A stretch of 20,822 nucleotides of DNA from Endomicrobiales bacterium (GCA_023228045.1 JALOBY010000022.1:1-20822), one strand, 5' to 3'. Shown: positions 6,936 through 14,783, counted from the first letter of the stretch. Notes: generated by a model from the sequence alone, not told the origin. Made by a program: numbers and translations.

Positions 6936-7385
6936 TTAATAACCTTTTATATCTACACATTTTGCTTTTACTACATTTACATCAAAAACAGCTGCTCTAA
7001 ATCGCCATACTCCATTAGCTTCGAGATTGGTTACATAGGCCATTGTGCTACCAACTTGATTCCCATCCCGGTCATATAGATTAAAGTCTATCTCAACATA
7101 GGAGTATACTTTATCAGTATTGTTTCTCACTTTACCTTCAATCATTCTTATTCCATATTCACTAAGCTTAAAACCCCATTCAGGAAGTAAAGTAAACTTA
7201 TCCATAGACTCAAATTCTTTTGAGGTAGCAGTAAAAATAAGTTCACTTATCTTTCGTTTCGCGGTCGAAGAAAGAAAAAATCCTATAACAAATGACATAA
7301 CCACTAAAATTACAACAATCCCTACTGTTTTCAAAAACCAAATTACTATGCTGCCTCCGGTTCTTACATCCTTTTTAGTATCCAT
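6936..7385 (-). CDS. Membrane-anchored FxLYD-domain-like protein, 149 aa
   Basis: One transmembrane helix (about 13-36, IVIWFLKTVGIVVILVVMSF and following) anchors the protein, with a short positively charged cytosolic N-terminus. The rest would face the periplasm. Residues about 80-145 read as a small beta-sandwich of the FxLYD type: 'VRNNTDKVYSYVEIDFNLYD' followed by RDGNQVGSTMAYV, then 'LEANGVWRFRA'. That is the typical pattern of this extracytoplasmic domain, in which FNLYD is the eponymous motif. Proteins with this domain are common but poorly characterised and often sit in lipoproteins or membrane anchors. It lies in the middle of the five-gene minus-strand series. A weak GGATAA precedes the start. 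Confidence 0.72.
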   Translation of the reverse strand: MDTKKDVRTGGSIVIWFLKTVGIVVILVVMSFVIGFFLSSTAKRKISELIFTATSKEFESMDKFTLLPEWGFKLSEYGIRMIEGKVRNNTDKVYSYVEIDFNLYDRDGNQVGSTMAYVTNLEANGVWRFRAAVFDVNVVKAKCVDIKGY

Positions 7386-7491
7386 CTAAACATTATCCTT
7401 TTTACAACGATTATGCATTCTACTTCTAACTCTTTTTACACTTCATTGTTTTTACTATATATCAATTGAGTTACTTTTTTAATCTTATTAT

Positions 7492-7899
7492 TCACACTTT
7501 ATCAATCTCAAATTCTAACTGTTCCATAGAACATCTAAGGATCTTTGTCATTCTACCCATACGCCAAAATAAAAAAATAAATAATACCAAATAAAATCCA
7601 AATGCAAAACCTGGATAAAATACCAACGGAAGACCCAACACAAGAACGAGCCCAAAATACCAACGAGGCCTAACTACTGCATAAACCATCACTTTCATTC
7701 TCTCATCATTCCTTTGTATTTTCATCTCTCCCTTCGCTACAGAGTAACCTTTTCTCATTAAAAAACTAGTTTTAGCATTTGTCTTGTACTCAAACTCACA
7801 AGACTTCTTGCCTAAAATACGGCCTAAAACATCCCTAACCATTAAATCCGTAGTTAACTTATCAACCACTAAATCTTTTGTAATTACAATTTTTGACAT
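7492..7899 (-). CDS. Small two-helix membrane protein, 135 aa
   Basis: Unrecognised. The first 75 residues are soluble and basic. They are followed by two closely spaced hydrophobic segments (about 80-97 and 98-113, separated by a Pro-Gly turn) and a short acidic tail. This predicts a helical hairpin in the inner membrane with both ends on the same, probably cytosolic, side. A Shine-Dalgarno GAGATGG lies just upstream of the ATG. It is the second gene of the minus-strand series, after the 102-aa gene (68-base gap), and is followed by a 106-base gap before the FxLYD protein. No catalytic motif is visible. Confidence 0.62.
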   Translation of the reverse strand: MSKIVITKDLVVDKLTTDLMVRDVLGRILGKKSCEFEYKTNAKTSFLMRKGYSVAKGEMKIQRNDERMKVMVYAVVRPRWYFGLVLVLGLPLVFYPGFAFGFYLVLFIFLFWRMGRMTKILRCSMEQLEFEIDKV

Positions 7900-7967
7900 A
7901 TTCCATCTCTCATTTGAATTTTTTATTAACCCAATTGTCTTTTTTTGAAATTATAATTAAGTGATTT

Positions 7968-8276
7968 TTACTCTATATTAAACTTCAAAATAGCATGACT
8001 TTTAATTAGAGTGCAGCTTGGTTTATCATTTCGCTTTTTTTCTACCCCTTTTAGTCCATAAGCTCTTCCAATTTGCCTAGCAATCGCCATATTCACTTCA
8101 CCAAGTTTATTACCTCCAACCGCATATAAATAATTACTTATTAGTTCTCTATCATTTTGAATAATAAGAAACACCTCATCTATCAATTTCCTGTTCATTT
8201 TTTCTATGGCCTTATTTGCAATTTCTACCGGTTTTAACCCTTTAATGGACTTCTTTTCAACAGTTTCTACTAGCAT
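7968..8276 (-). CDS. Hypothetical cytosolic protein, 102 aa, first gene of the accessory series
   Basis: Unrecognised. The sequence has no signal or membrane segment and is predicted to be mostly helical, with a basic C-terminal part. The segment 'NMAIARQIGRAYGL' (about 62-75) has the look of a conserved helix-turn, but I cannot tie it to a family. An ideal ribosome-binding site (CGGAGG) lies 8 bases before the ATG, the best in the region. It is the promoter-proximal gene of the five-gene minus-strand series and is divergent from the XRE regulator, which makes regulation by that protein likely. Confidence 0.62.
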   Translation of the reverse strand: MLVETVEKKSIKGLKPVEIANKAIEKMNRKLIDEVFLIIQNDRELISNYLYAVGGNKLGEVNMAIARQIGRAYGLKGVEKKRNDKPSCTLIKSHAILKFNIE

Positions 8277-8329
8277 TTTATCCTCCGTTTTATTTTTTTG
8301 ATATTTACTTCATTCCAGCAATGCCTTGT

Positions 8330-8358
8330 ATTCTCTCAAAATCTTAACCATAAGTCAA
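8330..8358 (-). promoter_or_regulatory. Candidate promoter for the five-gene minus-strand series
   Basis: On the minus strand TTGACT (8353-8358) is followed after 17 bases by GAGAAT (8330-8335), a 5/6 and 4/6 match to the sigma-70 consensus. It lies 54 bases upstream of the first start codon. An inverted repeat overlaps its -35 box. Confidence 0.4.
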
Positions 8359-8373
8359 TTTATTGATAATTGA
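8355..8373. promoter_or_regulatory. Inverted repeat, possible XRE operator 1
   Basis: TCAATT-7-AATTGA forms a perfect 6-bp dyad that overlaps the -35 box of the minus-strand promoter. An ATTGATA direct repeat is contained in the same stretch. The half-site resembles the second dyad near the XRE gene. Confidence 0.4.
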
Positions 8374-8403
8374 TATTTAGTTTCTGTTATTTATGGTTTA
8401 GTT

Positions 8404-8440
8404 TTGGAATACTTACTCACGCATTGATTAATTAGTCAAT
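8404..8440 (+). promoter_or_regulatory. Candidate XRE promoter with palindromic operator 2
   Basis: TTGGAA (8404-8409) and ATTAAT (8427-8432), spaced 17 bases apart, form a plausible promoter. The near-perfect 18-bp palindrome ATTGATTAATTAGTCAAT (8423-8440, 8 of 9 pairs) covers its -10 region, a layout typical of autorepression. Confidence 0.4.
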
Positions 8441-8459
8441 CATCGGAGGGTAAAGTTTT

Positions 8460-8795
8460 ATGGAAGATATTTATAAGCTTTTAGGTGTTAATATAAGATA
8501 TTTTAGAAAGGCGGCTGGGTTTAGCCAAGAAAAACTTGCTGAGCTTGGCGGTTTTAGTACTGCTTTTATTGGTCAACTTGAACGAGGGCATAATAAGGCA
8601 AGTTTAGCTACTGTTGAAAAGCTTGCAGGTGCTTTAGGTATAAATAGTACTGCTTTGTTATCTGGCATTAAACAAAAACAGCAGGTTAAATACTCTCTTT
8701 CTTCAAAAATGACACTTCTTCTACACGATTGCCCTGCAAAAAAGCAAAAAGACCTTGAAAAACTAATCTATTTATTCATTAATAAAAACAAGTAA
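8460..8795 (+). CDS. XRE-family helix-turn-helix transcriptional regulator, 111 aa
   Basis: Residues 9-62 form a Cro/C1-type HTH_3 domain. The pattern is 'NIRYFRKAAGFSQEKLAEL' for helices 1-2, then a recognition region 'STAFIGQLERGHNKASLATV' and 'EKLAGALGI' as the closing helix. The C-terminal 40 residues are a short helical segment (LEKLIYLFINKNK), probably for dimerisation. A strong Shine-Dalgarno GGAGGG is 8 bases upstream of the ATG. It is transcribed divergently from the five-gene minus-strand series, and dyads overlap both candidate promoters. It most likely represses both units. It could also regulate the HEPN/MNT pair that follows 143 bases downstream, but that pair has its own promoter-like sequence. 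Confidence 0.88.
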   Translation: MEDIYKLLGVNIRYFRKAAGFSQEKLAELGGFSTAFIGQLERGHNKASLATVEKLAGALGINSTALLSGIKQKQQVKYSLSSKMTLLLHDCPAKKQKDLEKLIYLFINKNK

Positions 8796-8899
8796 CTCAA
8801 CTTCTTTTACGCCCCCTACCGTCAATTCATTATCTGGAAACAACTATTTTTATTATTAACCAAAACACACTATATTTAAACATATAACTGAGTAAAAGC

Positions 8900-8928
8900 T
8901 TGACATTTTTTGCTCCAAAATATAACAT
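8900..8928 (+). promoter_or_regulatory. Promoter for the HEPN/MNT pair
   Basis: A consensus TTGACA (8900-8905) is followed by TATAAC (8921-8926, 15-base spacing) or TAACAT (8923-8928, 17-base spacing). Transcription would start near 8933-8935, only a few bases before the ATG at 8939, so the message may be nearly leaderless. No Shine-Dalgarno is present. Confidence 0.5.
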
Positions 8929-8938
8929 CTACTTGTAA

Positions 8939-9316
8939 ATGAAGCATAAAACAATTGAGTGGTTTAAGCAGGCAGAGTACGATATTGACACCGCTGAGTA
9001 TATGTTTAAAGGCGGGCGGTTTTTTTATTGTGTGTTTATGTGCCACTTGTCAGTTGAAAAATCATTAAAGGGTATTTTTACAAAACTTACAAAAACACAG
9101 GCACCAAAAACGCATGACCTTGCATATTTATTAAAGTTAACAAAATTTGAAATTGCAGATGATATTAAAGAGTTTATAAATGACCTTAACGACTTAAGCG
9201 TACCAACACGCTACCCAGAAGAGTTAGACGCATTAATTAAGCAGTATAATAAAAGTGAAACAGCGAAGATACTTAGAAAAGCTAAAGGTGCTATAAAATG
9301 GCTGAAAGAACAATAA
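8939..9316 (+). CDS. HEPN-domain protein of a HEPN/MNT pair
   Basis: This 125-residue all-helical protein matches the HEPN family of small nucleotide-binding helical bundles. It has an N-terminal 'WFKQAEYDIDTAEYM', the central 'CHLSVEKSLKGI' (35-46), KTHDL (57-61), and 'LSVPTRYPEE' with a helical tail. In HEPN/MNT toxin-antitoxin modules the HEPN partner is the toxin, in some families an RNase. The RX4-6H motif of the RNase-active families is not visible here (Arg91 is followed by YPEEL without His). Nuclease activity is therefore doubtful, and this copy resembles the minimal HI0074-type partner. The gene overlaps the downstream nucleotidyltransferase by 19 bases, so they are translated as a unit. 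The start is preceded by a promoter rather than a ribosome-binding site. Confidence 0.85.
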   Translation: MKHKTIEWFKQAEYDIDTAEYMFKGGRFFYCVFMCHLSVEKSLKGIFTKLTKTQAPKTHDLAYLLKLTKFEIADDIKEFINDLNDLSVPTRYPEELDALIKQYNKSETAKILRKAKGAIKWLKEQ

Positions 9317-9627
9317 CTAAAACAAAAAATTTATTATTTAAATTACTAAAAGAAAAAAATCTGACTATTGATAAAATAGTTGTTTTTGGTTCGCGTGCGA
9401 ATGATACTGCGAAAATAGACAGCGACATAGACATTGCTATTGTTTCAAAAGAGTTTAGAAACAGAAGTATTTACAAAAGAGTTGCTATGGCAAGAGGCAT
9501 TCATAGTGCTGTTATTGAAAAAATTAATAAACCGATTGACTTGCTGTTTTACTCTGACACTGAGTGGAACGGGAGTTCTTTGATGGTTGATATTGCAAAG
9601 AATAACGGCATTGTTTTTACAAACTAA
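9298..9627 (+). CDS. MNT-type minimal nucleotidyltransferase, antitoxin-like
   Basis: This 109-residue protein of the polymerase-beta nucleotidyltransferase superfamily shows VVFGSRA (28-34) with the GS-x10-DxD signature: Gly31-Ser32, then Asp43 and Asp45. A probable third acid, Asp81, sits in KPIDLLFY. These residues bind two metals and NTP. In characterised HEPN/MNT pairs the MNT partner adds AMP to the HEPN protein and neutralises it. That is established for related families and only inferred here. All three acids are present, so it is probably catalytic. The gene begins inside the 3' end of the HEPN gene, and no further gene follows on this strand before the convergent uvrB. Confidence 0.88.
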   Translation: MAERTITKTKNLLFKLLKEKNLTIDKIVVFGSRANDTAKIDSDIDIAIVSKEFRNRSIYKRVAMARGIHSAVIEKINKPIDLLFYSDTEWNGSSLMVDIAKNNGIVFTN

Positions 9628-9730
9628 TTAAAACCATCCTTAATATTCTCATATCATACCTTAGAGCCATACTCTATCCTAGAAAAAAAATACTTAAAAT
9701 AACTCAAAAAATCTAATAAAATAGTTATAG

Positions 9731-9764
9731 ATTCCCGCTAATTCCGCCGAGGCGGGACGGGAAT
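9731..9764. repeat. REP-like hairpin between convergent genes
   Basis: The outer arms ATTCCCG (9731-9737) and CGGGAAT (9758-9764), with inner CCGCC/GGCGG (9744-9748, 9751-9755), form a GC-rich stem ending in ATGAC. It lies between the MNT gene and uvrB, which converge, and could help to stop transcription from either side, although there is no T tract. Confidence 0.6.
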
Positions 9765-9806
9765 GACAAGCGGTGAGCACCACAGACAGTGAAGTTGAAT
9801 TATTGG

Positions 9807-11840
9807 TTATTTTCTTGCTTTATCTTTAGGAGTGGAGGCAGTCATTTGGTTTATTTCGGATATGCGGTCGCGCAAGATGGCGGCGGTTTCAAAGTCCAAT
9901 ATGTCTGCGGCAGAGAGCATTTCTTCTTCCAACTTTTTTATAACTTTACTTGCGTTTGATGGAGTTATTATTTGTGATGGGTCTATTGCATAGATGTTTT
10001 TTAAAGCATCTTTTTTGGCTGTTTCGGAGAACTCTTCTAATTTGTGTATGGCTTTTATAATTGTTTTTGGCGTTATGCCGTGCAGTTTGTTATGTTTCTC
10101 CTGTTTACTTCTTCTTCTATCCATTTCGGCAATTGCCCGTTGCATTGAACCGGTAATTTTATCGGCATACAAAATAACTCTGCCTTGCGAGTTTCTTGCC
10201 GCGCGGCCGCTTACTTGTATGAGTGTTGTTTCTGAGCGCAAAAACCCTTCTTTATCTGCATCAAGCACAGCAACAAGTGCTACTTCTGGCAAATCCAATC
10301 CTTCTCTTAATAAATTTATGCCAACAAGTATATCAAACTCGCCAAGACGCAATCGGCGTAATATCTCAATTCTTTTTAGCGCGACTATTTCGGAGTGCAG
10401 ATACTCAACTTTAAAACCTTTTTCTTTTAAGTAGGCGCATAAATCTTCTGATAGGCGTTTGGTAAGCGTTGTTATAAGTGCTCTTGTTTTTTTTGCAACA
10501 CAGTTTTTAAGCTCCATTATTAAATCTTCAATTTGATTTTTAATTGGTTTTATTACAACTTCCGGGTCAACAAGCCCTGTAGGGCGGATAACTAATTCTA
10601 CAAATTCACCAGCTGTTTTATTAAGTTCGTATGGTCCTGGTGTTGCACTTACATAAACACTTTGACCACAAAGTCCTTCAAACTCGTTAAACTTTAAGGG
10701 ACGGTTGTCTAATGCCGATGGCAGACGAAAGCCAAAATTAACTAATGTTTGTTTGCGGCTTTTATCACCCTCGTACATTCCTCTTATTTGAGGTATGCCT
10801 ATATGCGACTCGTCTATTATCATTAAAAAATCATCTGTAGAGCCAGAAGATGAACGGAAATAATCTATAAGTGTGTATGGTCGGCTGCCAGCAGCGCGGC
10901 CAGAAAGTTGCCGTGAATAATTTTCTATTCCAGGGCAGATTCCGGTTTCTTTCATTAATTCCATATCGTAACGCACTCGTTGTTCTATGCGCTGCGCCTC
11001 TATAAGTTTGCCCTCAGATTTGAACTTTGCAACTGATTGATGCATTTCTTGTTCAATGCTTTTTAAAGCACTTTCAATTTTAGGCAAAGATATAACAAAG
11101 TGGCTTGCCGGAAATATGTAGGCATTATCTTTTCTTGTTATTACTTTGCCGTCAATTGGGTTTACTTCCGATATGCGTTCTATTTGGTCGCCAAAAAACT
11201 CTACCCTTAACGCAGTTTCTAAATAAGCAGGGAAAATTTCTATTGTATCGCCTTTTACCCTAAAGCTTCCTCTTTTAAAGTCAAAATCACCTCTTTGGTA
11301 ACGGCCTGCAATTAGTTCATTTATAAGTTTCTCTCTGGAAAAATTTTGGCCTTCCTTAAGTATTACACACATTTCTTTGTACTCATCGGGTGAACCAAGT
11401 GAGTATATGCATGACACTGATGCCACGACAATTACATCTTTTCTTTCAAAGACCGATGATGTTGCCTTTAAACGCAGGCGTTCAATATTCTCGTTTATTG
11501 ATGAGTCCTTTTCTATGTATGTGTCGCTTTGAGGTATGTATGCTTCAGGCTGGTAGTAATCGTAATAGGAAACAAAATACTCAACTGCATTCTCTGGAAA
11601 GAATGCCTTAAACTCGGCGTAAAGCTGTGCCGCAAGTATTTTATTTGGGGATATTATAAGGGTTGGTTTTTGAAGTTTTTCTATTAGGTTGGCAACAACA
11701 AATGTTTTGCCTGAACCAGTTACACCAAGCAGTACCTGATGACCGTTTCCGTTTTTTACACCGTGTATTAGTTCTTTGATTGCCTCGGGCTGGTCGCCGG
11801 CAGGTTTGAAGGGCGAAATTAGTTTAAACTTATTATCCAC
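9807..11840 (-). CDS. uvrB: Excinuclease ABC subunit B
   Basis: UvrB is the damage-verifying helicase-like subunit of nucleotide excision repair. It receives damaged DNA from UvrA and recruits UvrC. The 677-residue protein has Walker A GVTGSGKT (39-46), the beta-hairpin block with Tyr92, Tyr93, Tyr95 and Tyr96 in 'SYYDYYQPEAYIPQSDTYIE', DESH (343-346) as the Walker B/helicase II motif, QVSGRAAR as motif VI, and a C-terminal UVR domain 'EEEMLSAADILDFETAAILR' that binds UvrC. Length and motif order are canonical. The start is GTG (11838-11840) and overlaps the end of surE by 22 bases, so translation is probably coupled. It is the last gene of the minus-strand run. Confidence 0.97.
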   Translation of the reverse strand: MDNKFKLISPFKPAGDQPEAIKELIHGVKNGNGHQVLLGVTGSGKTFVVANLIEKLQKPTLIISPNKILAAQLYAEFKAFFPENAVEYFVSYYDYYQPEAYIPQSDTYIEKDSSINENIERLRLKATSSVFERKDVIVVASVSCIYSLGSPDEYKEMCVILKEGQNFSREKLINELIAGRYQRGDFDFKRGSFRVKGDTIEIFPAYLETALRVEFFGDQIERISEVNPIDGKVITRKDNAYIFPASHFVISLPKIESALKSIEQEMHQSVAKFKSEGKLIEAQRIEQRVRYDMELMKETGICPGIENYSRQLSGRAAGSRPYTLIDYFRSSSGSTDDFLMIIDESHIGIPQIRGMYEGDKSRKQTLVNFGFRLPSALDNRPLKFNEFEGLCGQSVYVSATPGPYELNKTAGEFVELVIRPTGLVDPEVVIKPIKNQIEDLIMELKNCVAKKTRALITTLTKRLSEDLCAYLKEKGFKVEYLHSEIVALKRIEILRRLRLGEFDILVGINLLREGLDLPEVALVAVLDADKEGFLRSETTLIQVSGRAARNSQGRVILYADKITGSMQRAIAEMDRRRSKQEKHNKLHGITPKTIIKAIHKLEEFSETAKKDALKNIYAIDPSQIITPSNASKVIKKLEEEMLSAADILDFETAAILRDRISEINQMTASTPKDKARK

Positions 11841-12568
11841 CGCTTAAATGCCTCTATGTGCCCAGTCGCGCTTGGGCTTACTTCAAGTGGAGTTATAGAC
11901 ACAAAATTATTATTTATTGCGTTTATATCAGTGCCGGGTTTATCTACCCCGCTTATAAACTTTCCGCTTAACCAATAGTACTCAACACCACGCGGATCTT
12001 TACGGCATTCAACTTCTTCGTCATATATTCTTTCGCCAAGTTCAACTACTTTAATGCCTTCTATTTTGTAGGGAATGTTTATATTTAAGTAAATTCCTTT
12101 TGGAATTTTTGTTTCCAATACTTTTTTTGCAATTTTTGTAGCAATCGCTGCGGCAAGTTTATAATTAGATTTTTCCCACTCGCCAACAGAGATAGCCATT
12201 GATGGAACTTTTAACATTGCCCCTTCTCTTGCACCGGCAACTGTCCCTGAATAAATTACATCTTGCCCAAGGTTTGGTCCCGTATTAATGCCAGAGACAA
12301 CAAGGTCAACTTTATTTTTAAGTAAGTAACGCACGCCATAACGAACACAGTCGGCCGGTGTGCCTCCAACTAAGTGTGTTTTTGGCACTATTTTTTGAAT
12401 TTTTAATGGGTTGTGCAATGTTAAGGCATGCCCTGTGCCAGACATCTCCTGGCTTGGAACAACTATAAACACATTGGCTATTTTTTTAAGCTGGCTTACA
12501 AGCGGCTTTAACCCTGCGCCAAAAACGCCATCATCGTTAGTGACGAGTATTGTTTTTTTCAATTGCAT
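11819..12568 (-). CDS. surE: 5'/3'-nucleotidase SurE
   Basis: SurE is a metal-dependent survival-protein phosphatase acting on nucleoside monophosphates. The 249-residue sequence starts with the family signature VTNDDGVFGAGL, where Asp12 and Asp13 bind the metal, followed by Ser43 in SGTGHALT and Asn95 in SGINTGPNLG, which complete the metal site. 'VIYSGTVAGAREGAM' is also diagnostic. A GAGG ribosome-binding site is 4 bases before the ATG, and the murG stop is 10 bases upstream. Downstream it overlaps uvrB by 22 bases. In many bacteria surE neighbours pcm or nlpD. Its placement between murG and uvrB is a lineage-specific arrangement. Confidence 0.95.
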   Translation of the reverse strand: MQLKKTILVTNDDGVFGAGLKPLVSQLKKIANVFIVVPSQEMSGTGHALTLHNPLKIQKIVPKTHLVGGTPADCVRYGVRYLLKNKVDLVVSGINTGPNLGQDVIYSGTVAGAREGAMLKVPSMAISVGEWEKSNYKLAAAIATKIAKKVLETKIPKGIYLNINIPYKIEGIKVVELGERIYDEEVECRKDPRGVEYYWLSGKFISGVDKPGTDINAINNNFVSITPLEVSPSATGHIEAFKRWIISLN

Positions 12569-12578
12569 AACCTCATAT

Positions 12579-13655
12579 TTAAAAATTAACTATTAAATCG
12601 GCAAGCTTTTCCTGCGGCCACTTACCAAGTATTTGACGATTATTCTGCGTATTGTTTTGAGTATTATAGAAAAACAATATTTTTTCTGCCAAAAGTTCCG
12701 GGGTTAAGTATTTTTCTTGAATTATTTGCGCCTGATAGTTTTTTGAATAAAGCTCGGCGTTTTTTTGCTGGTGATTGTTTGTGGCATACGCAAATGGCAC
12801 AAGCACGCAAGGCAATGCAAGCAAAGCAAGCTCGGCAAGTGTAGTAGCTCCCGCCCTGCATAAAACCATATCTGAAGCGGCATAAGCGCAAGCCATATTT
12901 TCCAAATATGGGTAAAGCACGTAAGTAAATGGCCGTTTTGCATACTTTAAAGAAACTGCTTCGTAATTTGCTTTGCCTGTTATATGCAAAAATTGTATTT
13001 TATTTTTAAGCTCAACTAATTTGTCCATTGCTTCAATAAGCGTTGAATTTATTTTGCTTGCACCTTGGCTTCCACCAAAAACAAGAATTGTAAACTTATC
13101 TTTACTTAAGCCCAATGCTTGCAAACTTTCATTTTTATCCGCACCAATTATCTCTTTGCGCACAGGGTTGCCGGTTAATATACTTTTGCCATTTGGAAAG
13201 TATTTTGCACTCTGGGCATAACTTAAGGCAACATTATTTACGCAATACGAAAGAATTTTATTTGCTAAACCCGGAATGCTGTTTTGTTCGTGTATAAGAG
13301 TTTTTTTTCTTAATATAATACCGGCTATAAGCACAGGAAAAGAAATATAACCGCCCATGCCAATTACAGCTACCACTTGAGCTTTTTTCACTATAAAAAA
13401 TGCGCTAAATAATCCCCTTACAAAATTATAAATAAATAAAAATATTTTTAGTGAGATTTTTCTTGGAAGGCCAGTGGCTGGAATTTGTTTGTAGATAAAC
13501 CCCTCAGAAGCAATTACTGAAGAACTGATATCGTTCTTTTTTACCACAAAAATAGGCACATATCCGCGCCATTTTAGTTCACGCGCGAGCGCTATGCCCG
13601 GGTATAGATGCCCGCCGGTTCCACCTGCCGCAATAATTACTGTTTTACTTTCCAT
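12579..13655 (-). CDS. murG: UDP-GlcNAc:lipid-pyrophosphoryl-MurNAc-pentapeptide GlcNAc transferase
   Basis: MurG adds GlcNAc to lipid I on the cytosolic face of the inner membrane to form lipid II. Hallmarks are the N-terminal AAGGTGGHLYPGIALA (9-24), the second glycine-rich GGYISFPVL with the following LIHEQNSIPGLAN, the C-domain FGGSQGASKIN, and 'SDMVLCRAGATTLAEL' followed by PFAYATNNHQQKNA, which form the UDP-GlcNAc site. I chose the ATG at 13655 (358 aa) because the glycine-rich strand then starts at the usual distance. An in-frame TTG three codons upstream is possible. The gene overlaps ftsW by 11 bases, which supports coupling of lipid II synthesis with the SEDS protein that uses it. 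Confidence 0.95.
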   Translation of the reverse strand: MESKTVIIAAGGTGGHLYPGIALARELKWRGYVPIFVVKKNDISSSVIASEGFIYKQIPATGLPRKISLKIFLFIYNFVRGLFSAFFIVKKAQVVAVIGMGGYISFPVLIAGIILRKKTLIHEQNSIPGLANKILSYCVNNVALSYAQSAKYFPNGKSILTGNPVRKEIIGADKNESLQALGLSKDKFTILVFGGSQGASKINSTLIEAMDKLVELKNKIQFLHITGKANYEAVSLKYAKRPFTYVLYPYLENMACAYAASDMVLCRAGATTLAELALLALPCVLVPFAYATNNHQQKNAELYSKNYQAQIIQEKYLTPELLAEKILFFYNTQNNTQNNRQILGKWPQEKLADLIVNF

Positions 13656-14781
13656 TTTTTGCAATATTTAAAAGTATACCTGCCGCTATCATATTAACAA
13701 CTAACGACGACCCTCCATAAGAAATAAATGGCAATGCCAGCCCCTTTGTGGGCAAAAGAGCAGTTGCTACACCCATATTAATTAATGCTTGGTATGCTAT
13801 AAGAATTGTTATACCAAAAGCAACCATTGAACCAAAATATGTGTCGCTTCTTTTGCTTATTGCCCAACCACTTACAAAAAACATAATGTAAAGAATTAAA
13901 ATGCCTATCGCACCTATAAAACCAAATTCTTCACCGATTATTGGAAAAATAAAATCAGTATGCGACTCTGGAAGCCATAAATCTTTCATTTCACTATTTC
14001 CTGGCCCTTTGCCAAAAAGCCCACCAGAGCCAAATGCCCAGTTGGAATGATTAACCTGATAAGATGTGCTGTCAATTGAGAAAAATGATTGTGCAAAATC
14101 ACGAATTCTTTTAAGCCTGTACGGTTGGATTAAAACCGCGAAAATACCAGATAGAACAACAAAAATACCCATTGAACTAACTATCAGCCAACTCAAACCT
14201 CCAGCAAGCAACATAGAAAGTGCAACAATGGCAATCAAAATTGGAGTTCCTAAATCTTTTTCTAAAAAAACAAGAGCTAATGGTAATAAAACAATTAACC
14301 CAAGTGGCATAATAGAGCTTAATTTATTCAGCTTACTTTTTTTTCTATCTATAAAATCGGCAAGGGCTATAATTATCGCAAGTTTTGCGAACTCTGAGGG
14401 TTGAAAGCTAAACGGGCCTAAATTAAGCCATCGTTTTACATTGTGGTGTGAATCAAACACCAAAACAACCATTAGAAAAACTACCGAAACAAATAAAATT
14501 GGCTTTGCGTATTTTTGAAGCAAACGATAATCTACCCACTTATAAAAAAATAAAAAACTAAGTGTTCCAATGCCAAGCCACATTAGCTGTTTGTAAAAAA
14601 TATAATATGCCGAGTGGTAACGCTCTAAAGACATATCAACGCTTGAAGAAAATACCATAAGTGTGCCTATGGCAACCAGCAAAAAAACCGAAATTTGCAG
14701 TAAAAAGCCTGGCCCGGAAAGTGGCTTATTTGTTTTATTGTAACTATTTAATAATTTAGTTAGGTATTTTATTTGTTTCAT
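13645..14781 (-). CDS. ftsW: SEDS-family peptidoglycan polymerase FtsW
   Basis: This 378-residue polytopic membrane protein is of the FtsW/RodA/SpoVE family, which polymerises lipid II into glycan strands with a partner class B penicillin-binding protein. About ten hydrophobic segments are visible. Signature stretches are 'LGPFSFQPSEFAKLAIIIAL' in the middle, GKGPGNS with 'WLPESHTDFIFPIIGEEFGF' in the large periplasmic loop, and 'LLPTKGLALPFISYGGSS' near the C-terminus. The neighbouring murG favours the division protein FtsW over RodA. The N-terminal cytosolic tail is short and basic. It begins 105 bases after porV ends, with no clear ribosome-binding site before the ATG. The rest of the usual dcw cluster is not in the window. 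Confidence 0.94.
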   Translation of the reverse strand: MKQIKYLTKLLNSYNKTNKPLSGPGFLLQISVFLLVAIGTLMVFSSSVDMSLERYHSAYYIFYKQLMWLGIGTLSFLFFYKWVDYRLLQKYAKPILFVSVVFLMVVLVFDSHHNVKRWLNLGPFSFQPSEFAKLAIIIALADFIDRKKSKLNKLSSIMPLGLIVLLPLALVFLEKDLGTPILIAIVALSMLLAGGLSWLIVSSMGIFVVLSGIFAVLIQPYRLKRIRDFAQSFFSIDSTSYQVNHSNWAFGSGGLFGKGPGNSEMKDLWLPESHTDFIFPIIGEEFGFIGAIGILILYIMFFVSGWAISKRSDTYFGSMVAFGITILIAYQALINMGVATALLPTKGLALPFISYGGSSLVVNMIAAGILLNIAKNGK

Positions 14782-14783
14782 TT

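Noticed and set aside
13656..13664. Upstream TTG start for murG
   Set aside because: The ATG at 13655 gives the usual short lead into the glycine-rich strand. Neither start has a good ribosome-binding site, so this is a preference, not proof.
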